Below, piece after piece: positions 46,652-58,077 of a DNA stretch of 64,000 bases (position 1 is the stretch's first letter; every line of letters begins with the position of its first letter). Source of the DNA: Ipomoea triloba (taxonomy: Eukaryota; Streptophyta; Magnoliopsida; Solanales; Convolvulaceae); contig NC_044922.1 in the NCBI RefSeq assembly GCF_003576645.1, positions 11,919,133 to 11,983,132 of the forward strand. Reading direction: 5' to 3'. The translations under genes and the position numbers were made by a program. The notes beneath the pieces are model-generated. The model worked only from the letters and a program-made list of their open reading frames with translations, did not search any database and was not told where the DNA came from.

Positions 46652-48577
46652 ATGACGAGATCAGGATCCAACTCCGGTAACTCCCACCGCTCGCGTGGTA
46701 ACCGCGCTCCCTCCCGTGCCGGTGAACCTAACGGGACGGCGAGTCACCAAACCCTGCCCGTGAGGTCAGCCGGCGACCTCCGGGACGTCCTCAACAACAA
46801 CCGCCACGCCGGGCCGACCCCGCCCCCTCCACCTCCAGCCCCGGGCTTTCAAGAGGGGATGGCCGCACTCTGGCAAGCCACCACCGTGTTGACGCAGATC
46901 TTGGATGGGCTTCAAGGCAACCTCGTGGCTCTCCATCCCGGACCGCCACGGCGGGAGGAGGGTCCGAGTACCCGCCGACCTCGCACACCCGAATCTCACG
47001 TCGGCGAGGAAGCCAATTCACCTCGGCCCTCGACAAGGAGGGGAGGAGACGAGGCCCCTCGAGGTCGGCCGGCACAGCGCGAGACAAGAGGAGCCCGCCC
47101 CGTCCGGGCTACCAAGTCCGCTCTCGGACGATTGGGCACACGGGCCCCAATCCACGAACGCCTCGACTTCGGACCACTCAACGAGGCGCCCGCCGAGGGG
47201 TCGGCTTCACGAAGGGCCCCGAGCCTTGAGCCCCGCGCTCAACCTCGGCGGGAGCAAGCCTCGCGTATAGAGCAATCCGGGGAGACTCGTGGACGACCCA
47301 CGAGCTCCCACAGCAGTGAGATGGAGCAGTTACGTAGGCGGATGGACGAGCTCCAGCGTAAGTTGGAAGCACGAGAAGGGTCCGCGGAGCCTCAGGAGGT
47401 GTTGACCTCCCCCTTCACCGACGATGTCATGGCGGAGCCGCTACCGAGGGATTTCCGATTCCCAACCATCAAGGCTTATACGGGGTCGGCCGACCCTCGG
47501 TCCCACCTCAACAGGTATCGGGCCGCCATCATGATGACGGGTGCGAGTGACGCCGTCATGTGCCGGGGCTTTTTCGCAACCCTTGACGGCCAAGCGCAAG
47601 ACTGGTTCACATCGTTGCCCGAGAAATCCATCTCGACCTTTGCGGATCTCTCGGTGAAATTCTTGTCGTACTACGCCTGCAGCACACCGAAGAAGAAGCA
47701 GTTTGCCAGTATGTGCAAGTTAGAACAGGGGAGTACGGAGACATTGACCGACTACCTCACCAGATAGAAGAGGGAGGCGAGGTCGGTCGAAAACTTCGAC
47801 GAGAAAGCAGCCATACCGATCTTCACCAGCAACGTCAGATCAGGTCCTTTCCACCGCAACCTCATCCAAAACCGTCCCAAGACATACGCCGTGTTGCTAG
47901 ACCGAGCGGCGAGGTTCGTAGAGGCGGAGGAGGTCGAAAGAAAGAAGAAGGAGGAAGAGCAAGGGCGGCGAGACAAGGCACCCCAGGATGAACGCCGTGC
48001 GCCGAAGCCCCCACGCCAGGCCGGGCCGCGGCTGGCCCCATTGCGCTACCTCACTCCCTTAACGCATTCGGTGAGTGCTATCCTCGAGCACGCCGAGGTC
48101 ATGGGCATAGTATCATACCCACAGGAATGCATGAAGGTGTCGCCCAACGCGGACCCCAACAAATATTGCCGTTTCCACAGGCAGCAAGGGCACGACACGG
48201 ACGAGTGCATGGTTCTCAAGAAACAGATCGAGGAGCTCATTCAGAGGGGCTACCTCGGCCAATACGTCAAAAGGTCGGGGCAAGGCCGACCTCCGGCCAA
48301 TGTGTGGATAAAGAAGGGTGGTCCCGAGCCACCCGCCTCCGGGTCGCGCAAGAGAGAGCTCGACCAATTCACCGAGGAAGAGGAGAAGGAGCTGGACGAG
48401 TCCCACCCCCCAAAAAAACAGGTCATCCATGTTATCTTTGGTGGTCCCGAAGGAGGAGACACACAATCAGAAAGGAAGAAATGGGCTCGGAAGAGAAGAA
48501 GCAGAGGAGGGAACCTATCATCTTCACAGACGACGACCTCCCAGATGGACCCCTACCCCACCGTGATGCCTTGGTGA
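46652..48577 (+). pseudogene. Tat-type gypsy gag region with one in-frame stop
   Basis: The start MTRSGSNSGNSHRSRG lies 55 bp after the LTR. The N-terminal third is disordered and Arg/Pro-rich. The retrotransposon gag domain is at about residues 255-372 (PLPRDFRFPTIKAYTGSADP, GFFATLDGQAQDWFTSLPEK, KFLSYYACSTPKKKQFASMC). It is interrupted by TAG at 47765-47767, likely from a Trp TGG. The same frame continues (AAIPIFTSNVRSGPFHRNLI) to a zinc-knuckle-like CRFHRQQGHDTDEC at about residue 506 and a charged linker, ending at 48577. The linker's conserved VIFGGPEGGDTQSERKKWAR lies in this frame while protease is in the -1 frame. An indel near 48500-48530 has therefore broken an originally continuous polyprotein. 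Confidence 0.85.
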
Positions 48578-50980
48578 TCACCTTGGACATCAACAACACT
48601 ATCGTTCACCGGGTGTTGGTGGACACGGGGAGCTCCGTGAACGTCATGTATTATGACACGTTCACTAAGCTCGGCCTGACAAGGAAGCAGTTGGCACCAG
48701 TAAGAACCCCGCTATCCGGGTTCACAGGAGACTCGATCGAGACGGAGGGCTCCATTAACCTTGAGGTGGAGATAGGCACCGCACCACACGTCAAGAGGTG
48801 GGAAGCCGAGTTCGTGGTCGTCAAGATCGAATGCGCCCACAACATCATTCTCGGTCGACCCGCCTTGGAGGACCTTCGGAGCATCATATCCATGGAGCAC
48901 CTATGTCTGAAGTTCCCTACCCCCACCGGGGTCGGCGTGGCGAGGGGAGATCAGAAGGTTAGTCGGAGCTGCTACCTGAAAGCATGTCGCCAGATCGGCA
49001 AAAGAGACCTCCAAGTACACACCATCGGCGAGAAGGCGCTACAAGGCGAGGAGGGTCGGCCCCACGCCGAACCTATAGTCGAAACCGAGGAGGTCGTGTT
49101 GGACCTCGGCCGACCCGAACGAGTCGTCAAGGTCGGAACGGGGTTGCCGACCGACCTGCGAGGTCGGATAGTCGAGGTCATCCGCCAATTCAAGGACGTG
49201 TTCGCATGGGGCCCCGAGGACATGCCGGGCCTCGACCGAGAGGTCATCACACACAAATTGGCGGTAGACCCCGCCGTCAAGCCGGTACAACAAAAGAAGA
49301 GGTACCTTTCGGCGGAGAGGCGCGATTTCGTAAAGAGGGAGGTCGACACCCTCCTCGAGATAGGGCACATTCGGGAAGTGCTATACCCCGAGTGGCTCGC
49401 AAACGTGGTCCTCGCACCCAAGCCGCCGACCTGGAGGATGTGCGTGGACTACACCGACCTCAACAAGGCGTGCCCCATGGATCCGTTCTCGCTGCCCAAC
49501 ATTGACCAGCTAGTAGACGAGACGGCGGGGTGCACGCTCATGAGCTTCCTTGACGCATTTCGAGGTTATCATCAGATTTTTATGCACGAGGCCGACAAGG
49601 AGAAGACGGCCTTCACCACCCCGGAGGGGGTCTTCTGCTACCGGGTAATGGCGTTTGGACTCAAGAACTCCGGGGTAACCTACACGAGGATGGTCGCCAA
49701 GGTCTTCAAGAAGGTCCTCGGTCGGAACCTTCAAGCCTACGTCGACGACATGATTGTGAAGAGTGCCGAGGCCGACCTCCACACGGACGACCTAACAGAG
49801 GTATTTTCAATAATGCGGAAGTTCGATTTGCGTCTGAACCCTAAAAAGTGTACCTTCGGGGTGCACGGGGGAAAATTTTTGGGTTATATGGTCTCTAAGA
49901 GGGGCATCGAGCCCAACCCCGAGAAGGTCAAGGCCATTCTGGAGATGGAACCTCCGAGGTCCCTTCGCGAGGTCCAGCGCCTCAATGGTCGGCTGGCCGC
50001 CCTCGGCCGCTTCCTCTCGAGGTCGGCCGAGAGGTCCCTACCCTTCTTCGGGGTCCTCAAGAAGAGCAATGGCTTTGAATGGTCGGCTGCATGTCAGAAA
50101 GCCTTCGACGACCTCAAGGCCTATCTGATGTCTTTACCCCCCTTGGCCAAGCCCGAGAAAGGCTATCTGATGTCTTTACCCCCCTTGGCCAAGCCCGAGA
50201 AAGGGGAGATCTTATATCTATACTTGGGAATATCACAGGCCGCGATCAGCTCCGTGTTGGTCCGGGAGGGAATATCACAGGCCGCGATCAGCTCCGTGTT
50301 GGTCCGGGATGACGCGGGAACCCAGAGGCCCGTCTATTACGTGAGCAAGGCCCTCCACGGTGCCGAGCTTCGATACTCACCAACAGAGAAGGCCATATTC
50401 GCGGTGGATGCCACGGCCAAGAAGCTAAATCACTATTTTCAAGCGCATCTGGTGCACGTACTTACAAATCAACCCCTGGAGGCGGTCCTTCGAGGGGTAG
50501 GGTCGGAGAGCCGACTCGTGAAGTGGTCCATGCGCCTCAGCCAGTTCGACATCCACTTCAAGCCGAGACCGACCATCAAGGGGCAGGCACTCGCTGACTT
50601 CATAGTCGAGTGCACCGCCCGGGAGGCCACGTAACAAGCGAGAAGCGAAGAGGAGGAGTGGTGGACCTTATCCACCGACGGATCCTCAAACAACAAGGCG
50701 TGTGGAGGTGGGGTTGTCTTAGTGACCCCGGAGGGCTTCCGAGCGTATTATGCGCTCCGCTTCCACTTCAAGTTGTCCAACAACGAGGCCGAATACGAGG
50801 CACTGCTGTGCGGCCTCCAGTTCGCACTTAGCATGAAGGCGGAGAAATTAAAAATCCGATGTGATTCACGGCTGGTGGTCGGCTAGGTCTCCGGGGAGTT
50901 CGAGGCCAATGATGAGAAAATGATCCGATACCGCGACGTAGTGCAACGAGTGTTGGGACGGATACCCCACCACGAAATCC
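48481..50980 (+). pseudogene. Tat-type gypsy pol: protease, RT, RNase H and start of second RNase H
   Basis: The frame holds an aspartic protease (LVDTGSSVNVMYYD near residue 47, HNIILGRPAL). A reverse transcriptase follows, with WRMCVDYTDLNKACP, GYHQIFMHEADKEKTAF and the catalytic YVDD near residue 420. Then comes RNase H (FEWSAACQKAFDDL, PVYYVSKAL). A TAA at 50632-50634 precedes the second RNase H typical of Tat elements (STDGSSNN, NNEAEYEALL, RCDSRLVV), which is interrupted by TAG at 50884-50886. At 50980 the copia element is inserted. Two perfect in-frame 42-bp duplications lie in the RNase H region (50121-50204 and 50226-50309). The element cannot make a full polyprotein as assembled. 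Confidence 0.9.
50121..50309 (+). repeat. Two perfect in-frame 42-bp tandem duplications in pol
   Basis: 50121-50162 equals 50163-50204 (codons for YLMSLPPLAKPEKG). 50226-50267 equals 50268-50309 (codons containing GISQAAISSVLVR). Related pol proteins have each segment once. Confidence 0.95.
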
Positions 50981-52798
50981 TGTTGGTCCCAAGGGGATGG
51001 GGTACAAGTCTAGAGGGGGGGGGTGAATAGACTTGTATAAGATTTTGCAAATCTTTTCGACCTCTCGTGTGTATTGAACTTAGGATGTTTAGGTTTGATA
51101 CCTCACGAGGTGAAGACAAAGTTTTATGCGCAGCGGAAATGTTATCCCCTTTTAGTTAGCACGAGTTTAAGTTAGTTCGAGAAGTGCGTTTATATGCAGT
51201 GCAATCGAGAGGTTAGCGAGAGATAAAAGCAGTAAGTAAATGCAAGAGAGATTTTTAAGTGGTTCGGCCAACCCGCCTACGTCCACTCTTCTTCCAGAAA
51301 CTCCCTGGAAGGATTGCACTAAAAACTTCCCTTTTTAGTACAATATCGAGCGCTTGAGCTTTGATCACGAAGCCCGCCTCAAGCCTCAGGTTTTTCGCCC
51401 CGCTTCTTGTTACTCCACCTCTCGAGCACTTGACCTTTGATCACCAAGCCCGCGTCAAGCCTCAGGATCTTCACAAGACAGCTCCCAGGTTACTCCACCT
51501 CTCCAAGGTCTTTCTCCCCGCTTCCAGCTACTCCACCTCTCGAGCACTTGACCTTTGATCACCAAGCCCGCGTCAAGTCTCAGGTTTCTTTCACTCGGAC
51601 AGCTGCCAGGTTACTCCACCTCTCTTGCTTAATCCAAAGCAAGGTGTTTTTTGGTTGTCACAGTTGAATGTAACAGGCTCCAATCTGACCACAAGCTATC
51701 GTTGAATCAACTTCGATGTAGAGCAGCTTCGGTCACCTTCTGGATGTATAACAGTTTAAGCTTTGTAACTCTCTTGAAACACTAAGATGTGTTTTCTCGC
51801 TGTTTTGAATATCAGGATGATATTCCAAGTTAAGCACTTGCACTTGAACGTTTTAGACAGACACTTCTTAAGAATTTCGAACTTGTTTTCCCCGAACTTT
51901 TTAACTCCTTCACTGTCCCCCCTTCTTCTGTGTCTTTACGTCCTTATATATGAGAGTAGAGGAATAATTCCGTTGGAGGGAAAATTATTCCGTTTGAAAT
52001 TTGTCTCCCATGCTGATCATGGGTCTTGCATATTTTCAGCATATTTCATGGAGTGGTGATCTTGTAACTTGAACCTCTTTGTCTTGTAGTGAATATTCCA
52101 TAGTTCACTTTCTTGAGTCCATGCTCCACTTTCGTCTTTTGGTAAAAGTTACTCTTTTTATATTCCCATTATTCCTTGTTTGTAGGGAATCAGACCACTT
52201 CAGCATTGGTGCACCTTTTGACCGTTTGTGGTGGAAATCTGACGTGTCATCCATTTCCGCCCATTTTGAAATCTTCACGTTCGGCACCTCTTCATTATTC
52301 CATCTCCATGATATTCTTCTTCTCCAAACTTTAAGTATGCTTCCTGACCGTCATTCAGCTTTGTTGGAGAATTGTTAGTGTATCGAGACCAAGGTTGATA
52401 TCTTGATTGCTTGATGTCTCGAACTCAAATATCGAGAGGTCTATCTCTCGAACTCTGTTTATGTCTCGAACTGGATAACTGTATCGAGAGGTCCTACCTC
52501 TCGAACTCTGCGTATGTCTCGAGACTTAGTTGATGTCTCGCAGACCCTTATTCCTCCAGTGTTGTCCCATGCTTTCTTCTTATCTGTCTATATGATTACA
52601 ACACACGAGACTTCTAAGATGTTCAAACAAATTTCCCTCAAGCTTAAATATTTTCCGAGTTGAGCTCAAAGTTACCCGGTTGTATTTTCGCTCTTGGTTT
52701 ACTTGTCGAACTTACAGCGTTTTGCCTATGTATCGAGACTTGGGGATTTCTACTTAACAGTTGGTATCATCAAAACCTATTACATGATGTTCCTAACA
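50981..52798 (-). repeat. 3' LTR of the Sirevirus-like element
   Basis: The 1,818-bp LTR runs from TGTTAGGAACATCATG (minus strand, at 52798) to GGGACCAACA (50981). It contains three copies of a GAGCACTTGACC...TCAAGCCTCAGG block near 51361, 51437 and 51557. It also carries repeated ACCTCTCGA/TCGAGAGGT motifs around 52430-52510. Next to it on the minus strand is the polypurine tract AAAAAGGGGGAAAT (52799-52812). Confidence 0.85.
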
Positions 52799-53087
52799 AT
52801 TTCCCCCTTTTTAATGATGCCAACACTTATACTTACTCTATATGGCTGATTTGATAGAAAGAATTAACAAGGATTTTATTTTTCAGCGCATATGGTAAGT
52901 TTGACAACATACTCTACTAAACTATGAATAATATAACTCACGCAACACCCCCAGCAAAAGATATATATGATTATAAGAAGGGAATGTTTACAAAGTAGAG
53001 TTTAGTAGACAGGATTGAAAGAAATAAGACCAAGAACAACATAGATATCAATACATTGAAATGAGATGGAGTTTGGACCATGAGAGC
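52799..53087 (-). other. Polypurine tract and 3' untranslated region of the copia element
   Basis: The purine-rich AAAAAGGGGGAAAT directly abuts the 3' LTR and is the expected plus-strand primer. Between it and the stop of the long ORF there is no coding sequence. Confidence 0.6.
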
Positions 53088-56000
53088 TTACTTCTTGTTG
53101 GCTTTCCTTTTCTTGTTAATGGCTTCTCGTGTCTTGATGGGGTCTTTCGGATTTACCAGGCTTAAGTATTCATCTGTGACATCTAGATGCCTGTAGTTCC
53201 TGTAGGCTTCCCCCACGAACTCACCATCAATTACTCCATCTTTCCACCAAGCAATACATTCTTCTGGAGACATATTGCTGTGTGTAGATATCCCAGTGAT
53301 TTTCAGAAGCTTGAATATCTCCAGAGTCAGAATTTGTTCAGTGTCTTCTCTGTTCCCAAACTTAAAGTTTGTCATGAGAANNNNNNNNNNNNNNNNNNNN
53401 NNNNNNNNNNNNNNNNNNNNNNNNNNNNNNNNNNNNNNNNNNNNNNNNNNNNNNNNNNNNNNNNNNNNNNNNNNNNNNNNNNNNNNNNNNNNNNNNNNNN
53501 NNNNNNNNNNNNNNNNNNNNNNNNNNNNNNNNNNNNNNNNNNNNNNNNNNNNNNNNNNNNNNNNNNNNNNNNNNNNNNNNNNNNNNNNNNNNNNNNNNNN
53601 NNNNNNNNNNNNNNNNNNNNNNNNNNNNNNNNNNNNNNNNNNNNNNNNNNNNNNNNNNNNNNNNNNNNNNNNNNNNNNNNNNNNNNNNNNNNNNNNNNNN
53701 NNNNNNNNNNNNNNNNNNNNNNNNNNNNNNGCGAGAGCAGCCTCATCGGCAGCTTTCTGTGCTGCAGTCTCAGCCCATACTGCCTGTTCGAGTAGTTCTT
53801 CATGACTCGCCTGAGACTCGGTTGTGCCAGCCACGGGTAGTGCAGCATTTCGAACAATGGCCAGTACGCGCTCAAAGCGAGCCATTTTATGAGTTTGATC
53901 AGCCATAAATTGACGTACTTCGCCAAAGAACTCTTGCGCGGCCTGTTGATCATGATCAGAAGTAGAAGGAGAAGAGGATCGATAGGTACCTTTCGTTGGA
54001 GGGGACTTGGGTGCTTCCAGATTTCCACCCATGACTTGCAGTTGCGAGTCCACCTCTCGAGTAAGTGTCTGAGGGGCCACAGGGACACCTGGTTCAGAGC
54101 TCGAAGGTAGCTCCATGTCAGGCGCTTCCCGGTTTCCACCAGAGGGATGGATCACTTCTTGCTCCTCACCTCTCGAACCTGGAGCCTCAGCTTCAGCAAC
54201 TGTGGAGATAGGATCAGCCGGAGAGGGTTCTTCGGTATTGGACGCTTCCCGGTTTCCATCCAATAGAAGTTCCCCTTCAGCGTCACGTCTCGAACCAGTG
54301 CTGGGAACTTGGTCATCTGCTGGTGGAATTGGAGACGGGGTTTCGATAGGTGCTTCTCTGTTTCCACCTTCGATAGTTGCATCGTCCTCCTCAGCACTTC
54401 TCGAACCAGCAGGACTTGGAACATTCTGCTCATGTTGCTCAATGTGCTGCTCTTCGGTCTGCTCCGATGAGTCTGGGATGATGATTATTTCAGGAGCAGT
54501 AGGAAAACCTGGCAGTGTGAGCAACGGAACTTCACCCTCTCGAAATGTCTGTGCTTCATCTGTAGTGTTCGAGGGTGTGGACGCAGGTGGTGGCAAAAGT
54601 AGAACGGTGTTGGGTGCCACTTGAAGTGCTTCAGAGGTCTCGGATTCACCTCTCGAAGCTTCTACCTGTTCGTCCAGAGCAGAGTTGCTGACTTGGGACA
54701 GTGGGATTGCGGCTGTTGCGATATCATCGTGAACAACCCCAGAGGTCTCTCCTGGACCTCTCGTGAATTCAATGTTTTGTCCCAAGGAGATGGCAGTGGC
54801 CAGCCTTATTTCTTCTTGAAATCGAGCTTCTGTTTCAGGATCTTCTTCAGGCTCAGCTTCAACTTCTGGTGCATCAACTGCTATGCCCTTCCCTTTATCA
54901 GTTCTTCCACTGTTCAGCTTCATTACTCGTGTTTCGTGGGCAAGGTCCATCAGTTGTTGAGCTGGGATCTCGGAGATGCCCAACCACTGGAGTGCAAACT
55001 GCTCTTCTGCCTCCATTTCAGCTGCTTGACTCATCAATTGAGTGAAAGAACTGGTTCTCCAGTTGATCCACCTGATCACCCTGGAGAAGTCATCAAGAGT
55101 GGGTGCTTCCACTGCCAACTGAGTGGAAACTTCTTCATATAAGTCATCCCGCCCATCAGAGATGATTTCAGTGGCAGAAATTGCTTCGTCTATCTGAGCT
55201 GTGATATCTCGACTATGCTCCAAGAGATCATCTCCCACCCTGACTGTGTAATCTATCTCTCGAACCATCTCACGTGGTTCTTCTACACCCCCTTGTACTG
55301 GATCACTGATCCCAGTACCTTTAACCTCTCGGGCCATCTCTCGAGATAAACCAACATAGTCAACATCTCCCTCAGCATCATCACCAGCGTGCAGACCGAC
55401 AGAGAAAGCTGCTGACAGGGACCTGGTAGGGGGCACTCTCTCAACCTCAGTGGCCAGTGTAGCCTGAGGTTCCCCCTGGGCTTGTGCCCTGTCCTCAAAC
55501 GGTACTTGAACAACAGAGGGTGTTACCTCTCGGATCTGGGTGACAACAGCAGTTTTGGCTTTCCTAGCCCTCTTTGGCAGATGAACCCTTTGTATCAGTA
55601 CATCGAGAGGTTCATCATCAGAATTCTTTTCCTCGGTTTGGGCTTTCCTTTTGCCCCTTCCTTTTGGCTGTGAGGGAGAAGGTGCAGCCTTAACACCTTT
55701 AGTTTTGGGGACTAGAGATTTCGTCCTACCCATATAGGTATTTCGATGAATCTCTTTTCCCTCCCTCAGTTCGAAGCCCTTCAGGCTTAGGAGAAATTGC
55801 ACAACAAAGCCGAAACCAACCTTTTTACTGATCGACAAGTTGGTGTTGCAGACTGAGCGTATCACTTGCTGTTGGAGGAAGTTGAAGATAATATGTGCCC
55901 AGTCCAGCTTGTTGTTGTTCCAAATGGCATGGAGGATTTTGAGGAGGTCTAGACTAACCTCGTCAGTTCCGGACACCTTGCCGAGCACAAACTTCATGAT

Positions 56001-56498
56001 TAGGTCGGCAGCGAGAGCAAACCTCTCCTTTAGGTGGTACTTGCGGAGGGCAGAGGATGCTCTGGGTGGTGCAGTCGCTAGTCGGATTTTCTCCCAGAAG
56101 GCTTGCTTGTCCAAGTCGTAATCCGATAGATGCTTGACTGCTTCCTCCGATGACGCGAAATCAAATGCCGCTCTGAGGTCACCTACAGATGTTGTGATGG
56201 GAAAATCATTAAAGCGGCTTTCGATTTTACCCTTCGTGACCTTGGCATTTGCGAACCATTCTGTGAAGTCGAGGGCGTGAATGGTTCGGTAGTCGTGTGT
56301 CATGTATTTCATCAGTCCTGCTTTCTCAAACTTCTTCAGGACCTTTTTCGCCATTTTTGGATTAGGGGAGTTGGTGATGGAGCCGTTTCTGTCAAGGATA
56401 CTCCCCGCCTTGACTTGTTTGATCTGAGAGCGAATGTGTAGCAACTCCCTCTGATATGCGTCGGAAGATGAGGTTGATGTAGAGGATTGGGACGCCAT
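53088..56498 (-). CDS. Long extra ORF downstream of pol in the Sirevirus-like element
   Basis: An open frame of 1,136 codons including the 350-N gap at 53381-53730. The first third is globular and charged (MASQSSTSTSSSDAYQRELL; KVLKKFEKAGLMKYMTHDYR; ALDFTEWFANAKVTKGKIES; FALAADLIMKFVLGKVSGTD). It resembles the plant transposon proteins annotated downstream of pol in Sireviruses. A basic linker follows (KGRGKRKAQTEEKN), then a long acidic, Pro/Ser/Glu-rich region with a GNREAP motif repeated about every 38 residues (54010-54370), then a coiled-coil-like Ala/Glu stretch at the gap. The C-terminus is short and basic (INKKRKANKK). No signal peptide or clear membrane segment is visible, so the name env-like would be only positional. 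The reading frame is open outside the gap, although the element's pol is gone. The function is unknown. Confidence 0.7.
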   Translation of the reverse strand: MASQSSTSTSSSDAYQRELLHIRSQIKQVKAGSILDRNGSITNSPNPKMAKKVLKKFEKAGLMKYMTHDYRTIHALDFTEWFANAKVTKGKIESRFNDFPITTSVGDLRAAFDFASSEEAVKHLSDYDLDKQAFWEKIRLATAPPRASSALRKYHLKERFALAADLIMKFVLGKVSGTDEVSLDLLKILHAIWNNNKLDWAHIIFNFLQQQVIRSVCNTNLSISKKVGFGFVVQFLLSLKGFELREGKEIHRNTYMGRTKSLVPKTKGVKAAPSPSQPKGRGKRKAQTEEKNSDDEPLDVLIQRVHLPKRARKAKTAVVTQIREVTPSVVQVPFEDRAQAQGEPQATLATEVERVPPTRSLSAAFSVGLHAGDDAEGDVDYVGLSREMAREVKGTGISDPVQGGVEEPREMVREIDYTVRVGDDLLEHSRDITAQIDEAISATEIISDGRDDLYEEVSTQLAVEAPTLDDFSRVIRWINWRTSSFTQLMSQAAEMEAEEQFALQWLGISEIPAQQLMDLAHETRVMKLNSGRTDKGKGIAVDAPEVEAEPEEDPETEARFQEEIRLATAISLGQNIEFTRGPGETSGVVHDDIATAAIPLSQVSNSALDEQVEASRGESETSEALQVAPNTVLLLPPPASTPSNTTDEAQTFREGEVPLLTLPGFPTAPEIIIIPDSSEQTEEQHIEQHEQNVPSPAGSRSAEEDDATIEGGNREAPIETPSPIPPADDQVPSTGSRRDAEGELLLDGNREASNTEEPSPADPISTVAEAEAPGSRGEEQEVIHPSGGNREAPDMELPSSSEPGVPVAPQTLTREVDSQLQVMGGNLEAPKSPPTKGTYRSSSPSTSDHDQQAAQEFFGEVRQFMADQTHKMARFERVLAIVRNAALPVAGTTESQASHEELLEQAVWAETAAQKAADEAALXXXXXXXXXXXXXXXXXXXXXXXXXXXXXXXXXXXXXXXXXXXXXXXXXXXXXXXXXXXXXXXXXXXXXXXXXXXXXXXXXXXXXXXXXXXXXXXXXXXXXXXXXXXXXXXXXXXXXXLMTNFKFGNREDTEQILTLEIFKLLKITGISTHSNMSPEECIAWWKDGVIDGEFVGEAYRNYRHLDVTDEYLSLVNPKDPIKTREAINKKRKANKK
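53381..53730. other. Assembly gap of 350 N
   Basis: The gap lies within the long extra ORF. The frame is preserved only if the true gap is a multiple of three like the 350-N estimate allows by phase. The true length is unknown. Confidence 1.
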
Positions 56499-57381
56499 TG
56501 ATGAAGGTTAGATGTTTTGGAGGGAATGTGTACTGCGTTTAGGATTTGGGGATTTTGGGTAAACGGTTTTAGCTTGAATCCGGGTAAAGAAGAAGGATTT
56601 GGCTTTTATATCGTGTGGATTCGGGTTGGATATATGGGTAGGGTTGAGAGCTTGACCCAAGGAAGGATACCGGTTTTCTTTAAAGAAGTAAAAGGTCAGG
56701 AATACCCCTAATAACGGTCAGCGTATATGAAAAATAAGGGTATTTTTGGTAATTTAACAGAGCGGTTTTAGATTTAGGATAGTGGGGTATTAAAGAATAG
56801 TAACTATATGAGCATGCTCCCACTTATCACGAAAAGATTTTTAAATATGGAAAACCGTCAGTAACTGGTGCCCACGTGGCTAGCATTAATATCCAAAGTT
56901 AGCCGTTCCCTTCATGTATTCGTTGAACTTATTGGATTCACCTCTCGAAGGTGAATTGTCTTCCACATGAGTTTAAAGATCTTCCCCCTGAGTGATTGAT
57001 CCCTAAACCTCCTTATTCCTCCGTCTTGATCTGGTTAAGGATCTTCCCCCTGAGTGATTGATCCCTAACCCTCCTTATTCCTCCGTTCAGAGATATCAGT
57101 TTGTTATCTTTCGAAGTGACCTCTCGAACTACCCTTCTTCGAGACATAACGTATATAGACAAACTGATCGGGTGACCTCTCGAACTACCTTTCGAACACA
57201 GATTGCGAGAGAAACAAGTTTGATTCATCTAAAAGATATCACTTGGAACATATCCTTAAGTTCATTTAGTGATTTCCAGATACATTACATATGAATCAAT
57301 ATCCTATTAGATTCCCTAGAAACTTTTGTTTGGCCTTGATCAGCCTAATAGGAATCTATCGTTAAAGCAGGAACTAGCCAT
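56499..57381 (-). other. Intergenic region of the copia element
   Basis: A 62-bp-spaced duplication (GATCTTCCCCCTGAGTGATT at 56978 and 57040) and four ACCTCTCGA motifs occur. The CAGGGGGAAGATC phrase on the minus strand is purine-rich and could be an internal polypurine tract. No coding sequence is seen. Confidence 0.5.
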
Positions 57382-57877
57382 CTAAAGTCCTATTTGTTTA
57401 ATAACAGAACTAGGGGTGGCTATTCCCTTTTCTTGTTCTTCTCTCCGGAGCTGCTTACTGTAGTTGGGAGTGACCATCTTCATCGCTAATCCTCTTAATG
57501 TCTTTGGATTAGGTATGATCACCCCTTTGACTGCTGCTGACCTCAGAAAGTCCCATCTGGTCTTCCTCTCCATTTCCCTTGGTTCTCCATTTGGTTGAGG
57601 AAGGCCCTTTTCCAGAATGTGCAGCAGTAGGAGTCCCTCTTGTGCAAGACTCTCCTCCCGATTCCAGTATCCCATCGTTGTGGATCTCCTCGTATTTGGG
57701 GATCCATTCACCTTGGATGGGAATAGGATTCTTGCTTGGATTATCAGGAAGCTCAGCAATCTGTTCACCCATCGTTGATTCTGGATAGTTTTCTCCTTGA
57801 AAATCTTTGGACTTGACTGCCGGTTTCTTTCCTCTATAAAAGAATGGAACATCATCTTTTCCTTTCTTTTTCTCCAT
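57382..57877 (-). pseudogene. Small ORF between RNase H and the long extra ORF
   Basis: The ATG at 57877 opens MEKKKGKDDVPFFYRGKKPA, 122 codons to a stop at 57509. In the neighbouring frame the sequence stays open to 57382 (RSAAVKGVIIPNPKTLRGLA to ATPSSVIKQIGL), so a frameshift near 57560-57600 may have split one ORF of about 160 codons. I recognise no domain. The position suggests an additional retroelement ORF. Confidence 0.45.
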
Positions 57878-58077
57878 GGGAAGTTGATGATATGAACTTC
57901 TGAAAGAAACCCTCTTATTTATAGCCCAATAAGGTTATCACTTTTGAGTCACGGGATGCAATATGAATGACCATTCAATGCTTGTGTAACTCCAAAGCTG
58001 CCATAAAGTTGATGAAACCGCCCCTCACATGCGAAACAGTTCATGGCACTAAATACAAGAAGATAAGATTTGACCAT

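Noticed and set aside
48412..48418. A AAAAAAA heptamer in the gag frame whose -1 shift would enter the pol frame, like a programmed frameshift site
   Set aside because: The conserved linker VIFGGPEGGDTQSERKKWAR lies downstream of it in the gag frame, so in the ancestral polyprotein the frame change must come after it. A later indel near 48500-48530 explains the shift better.
48984..49505. Arg/Gly-rich frame of 173 codons overlapping pol
   Set aside because: It overlaps the conserved RT coding sequence in another frame and is explained by its GC-rich codons.
50998..51020. TGGGGTACAAGTC as the left end of the nested copia element
   Set aside because: No target duplication fits it, whereas TGTTGGTCCC at 50981 is flanked by AATCC on both sides and restores the host reading frame.
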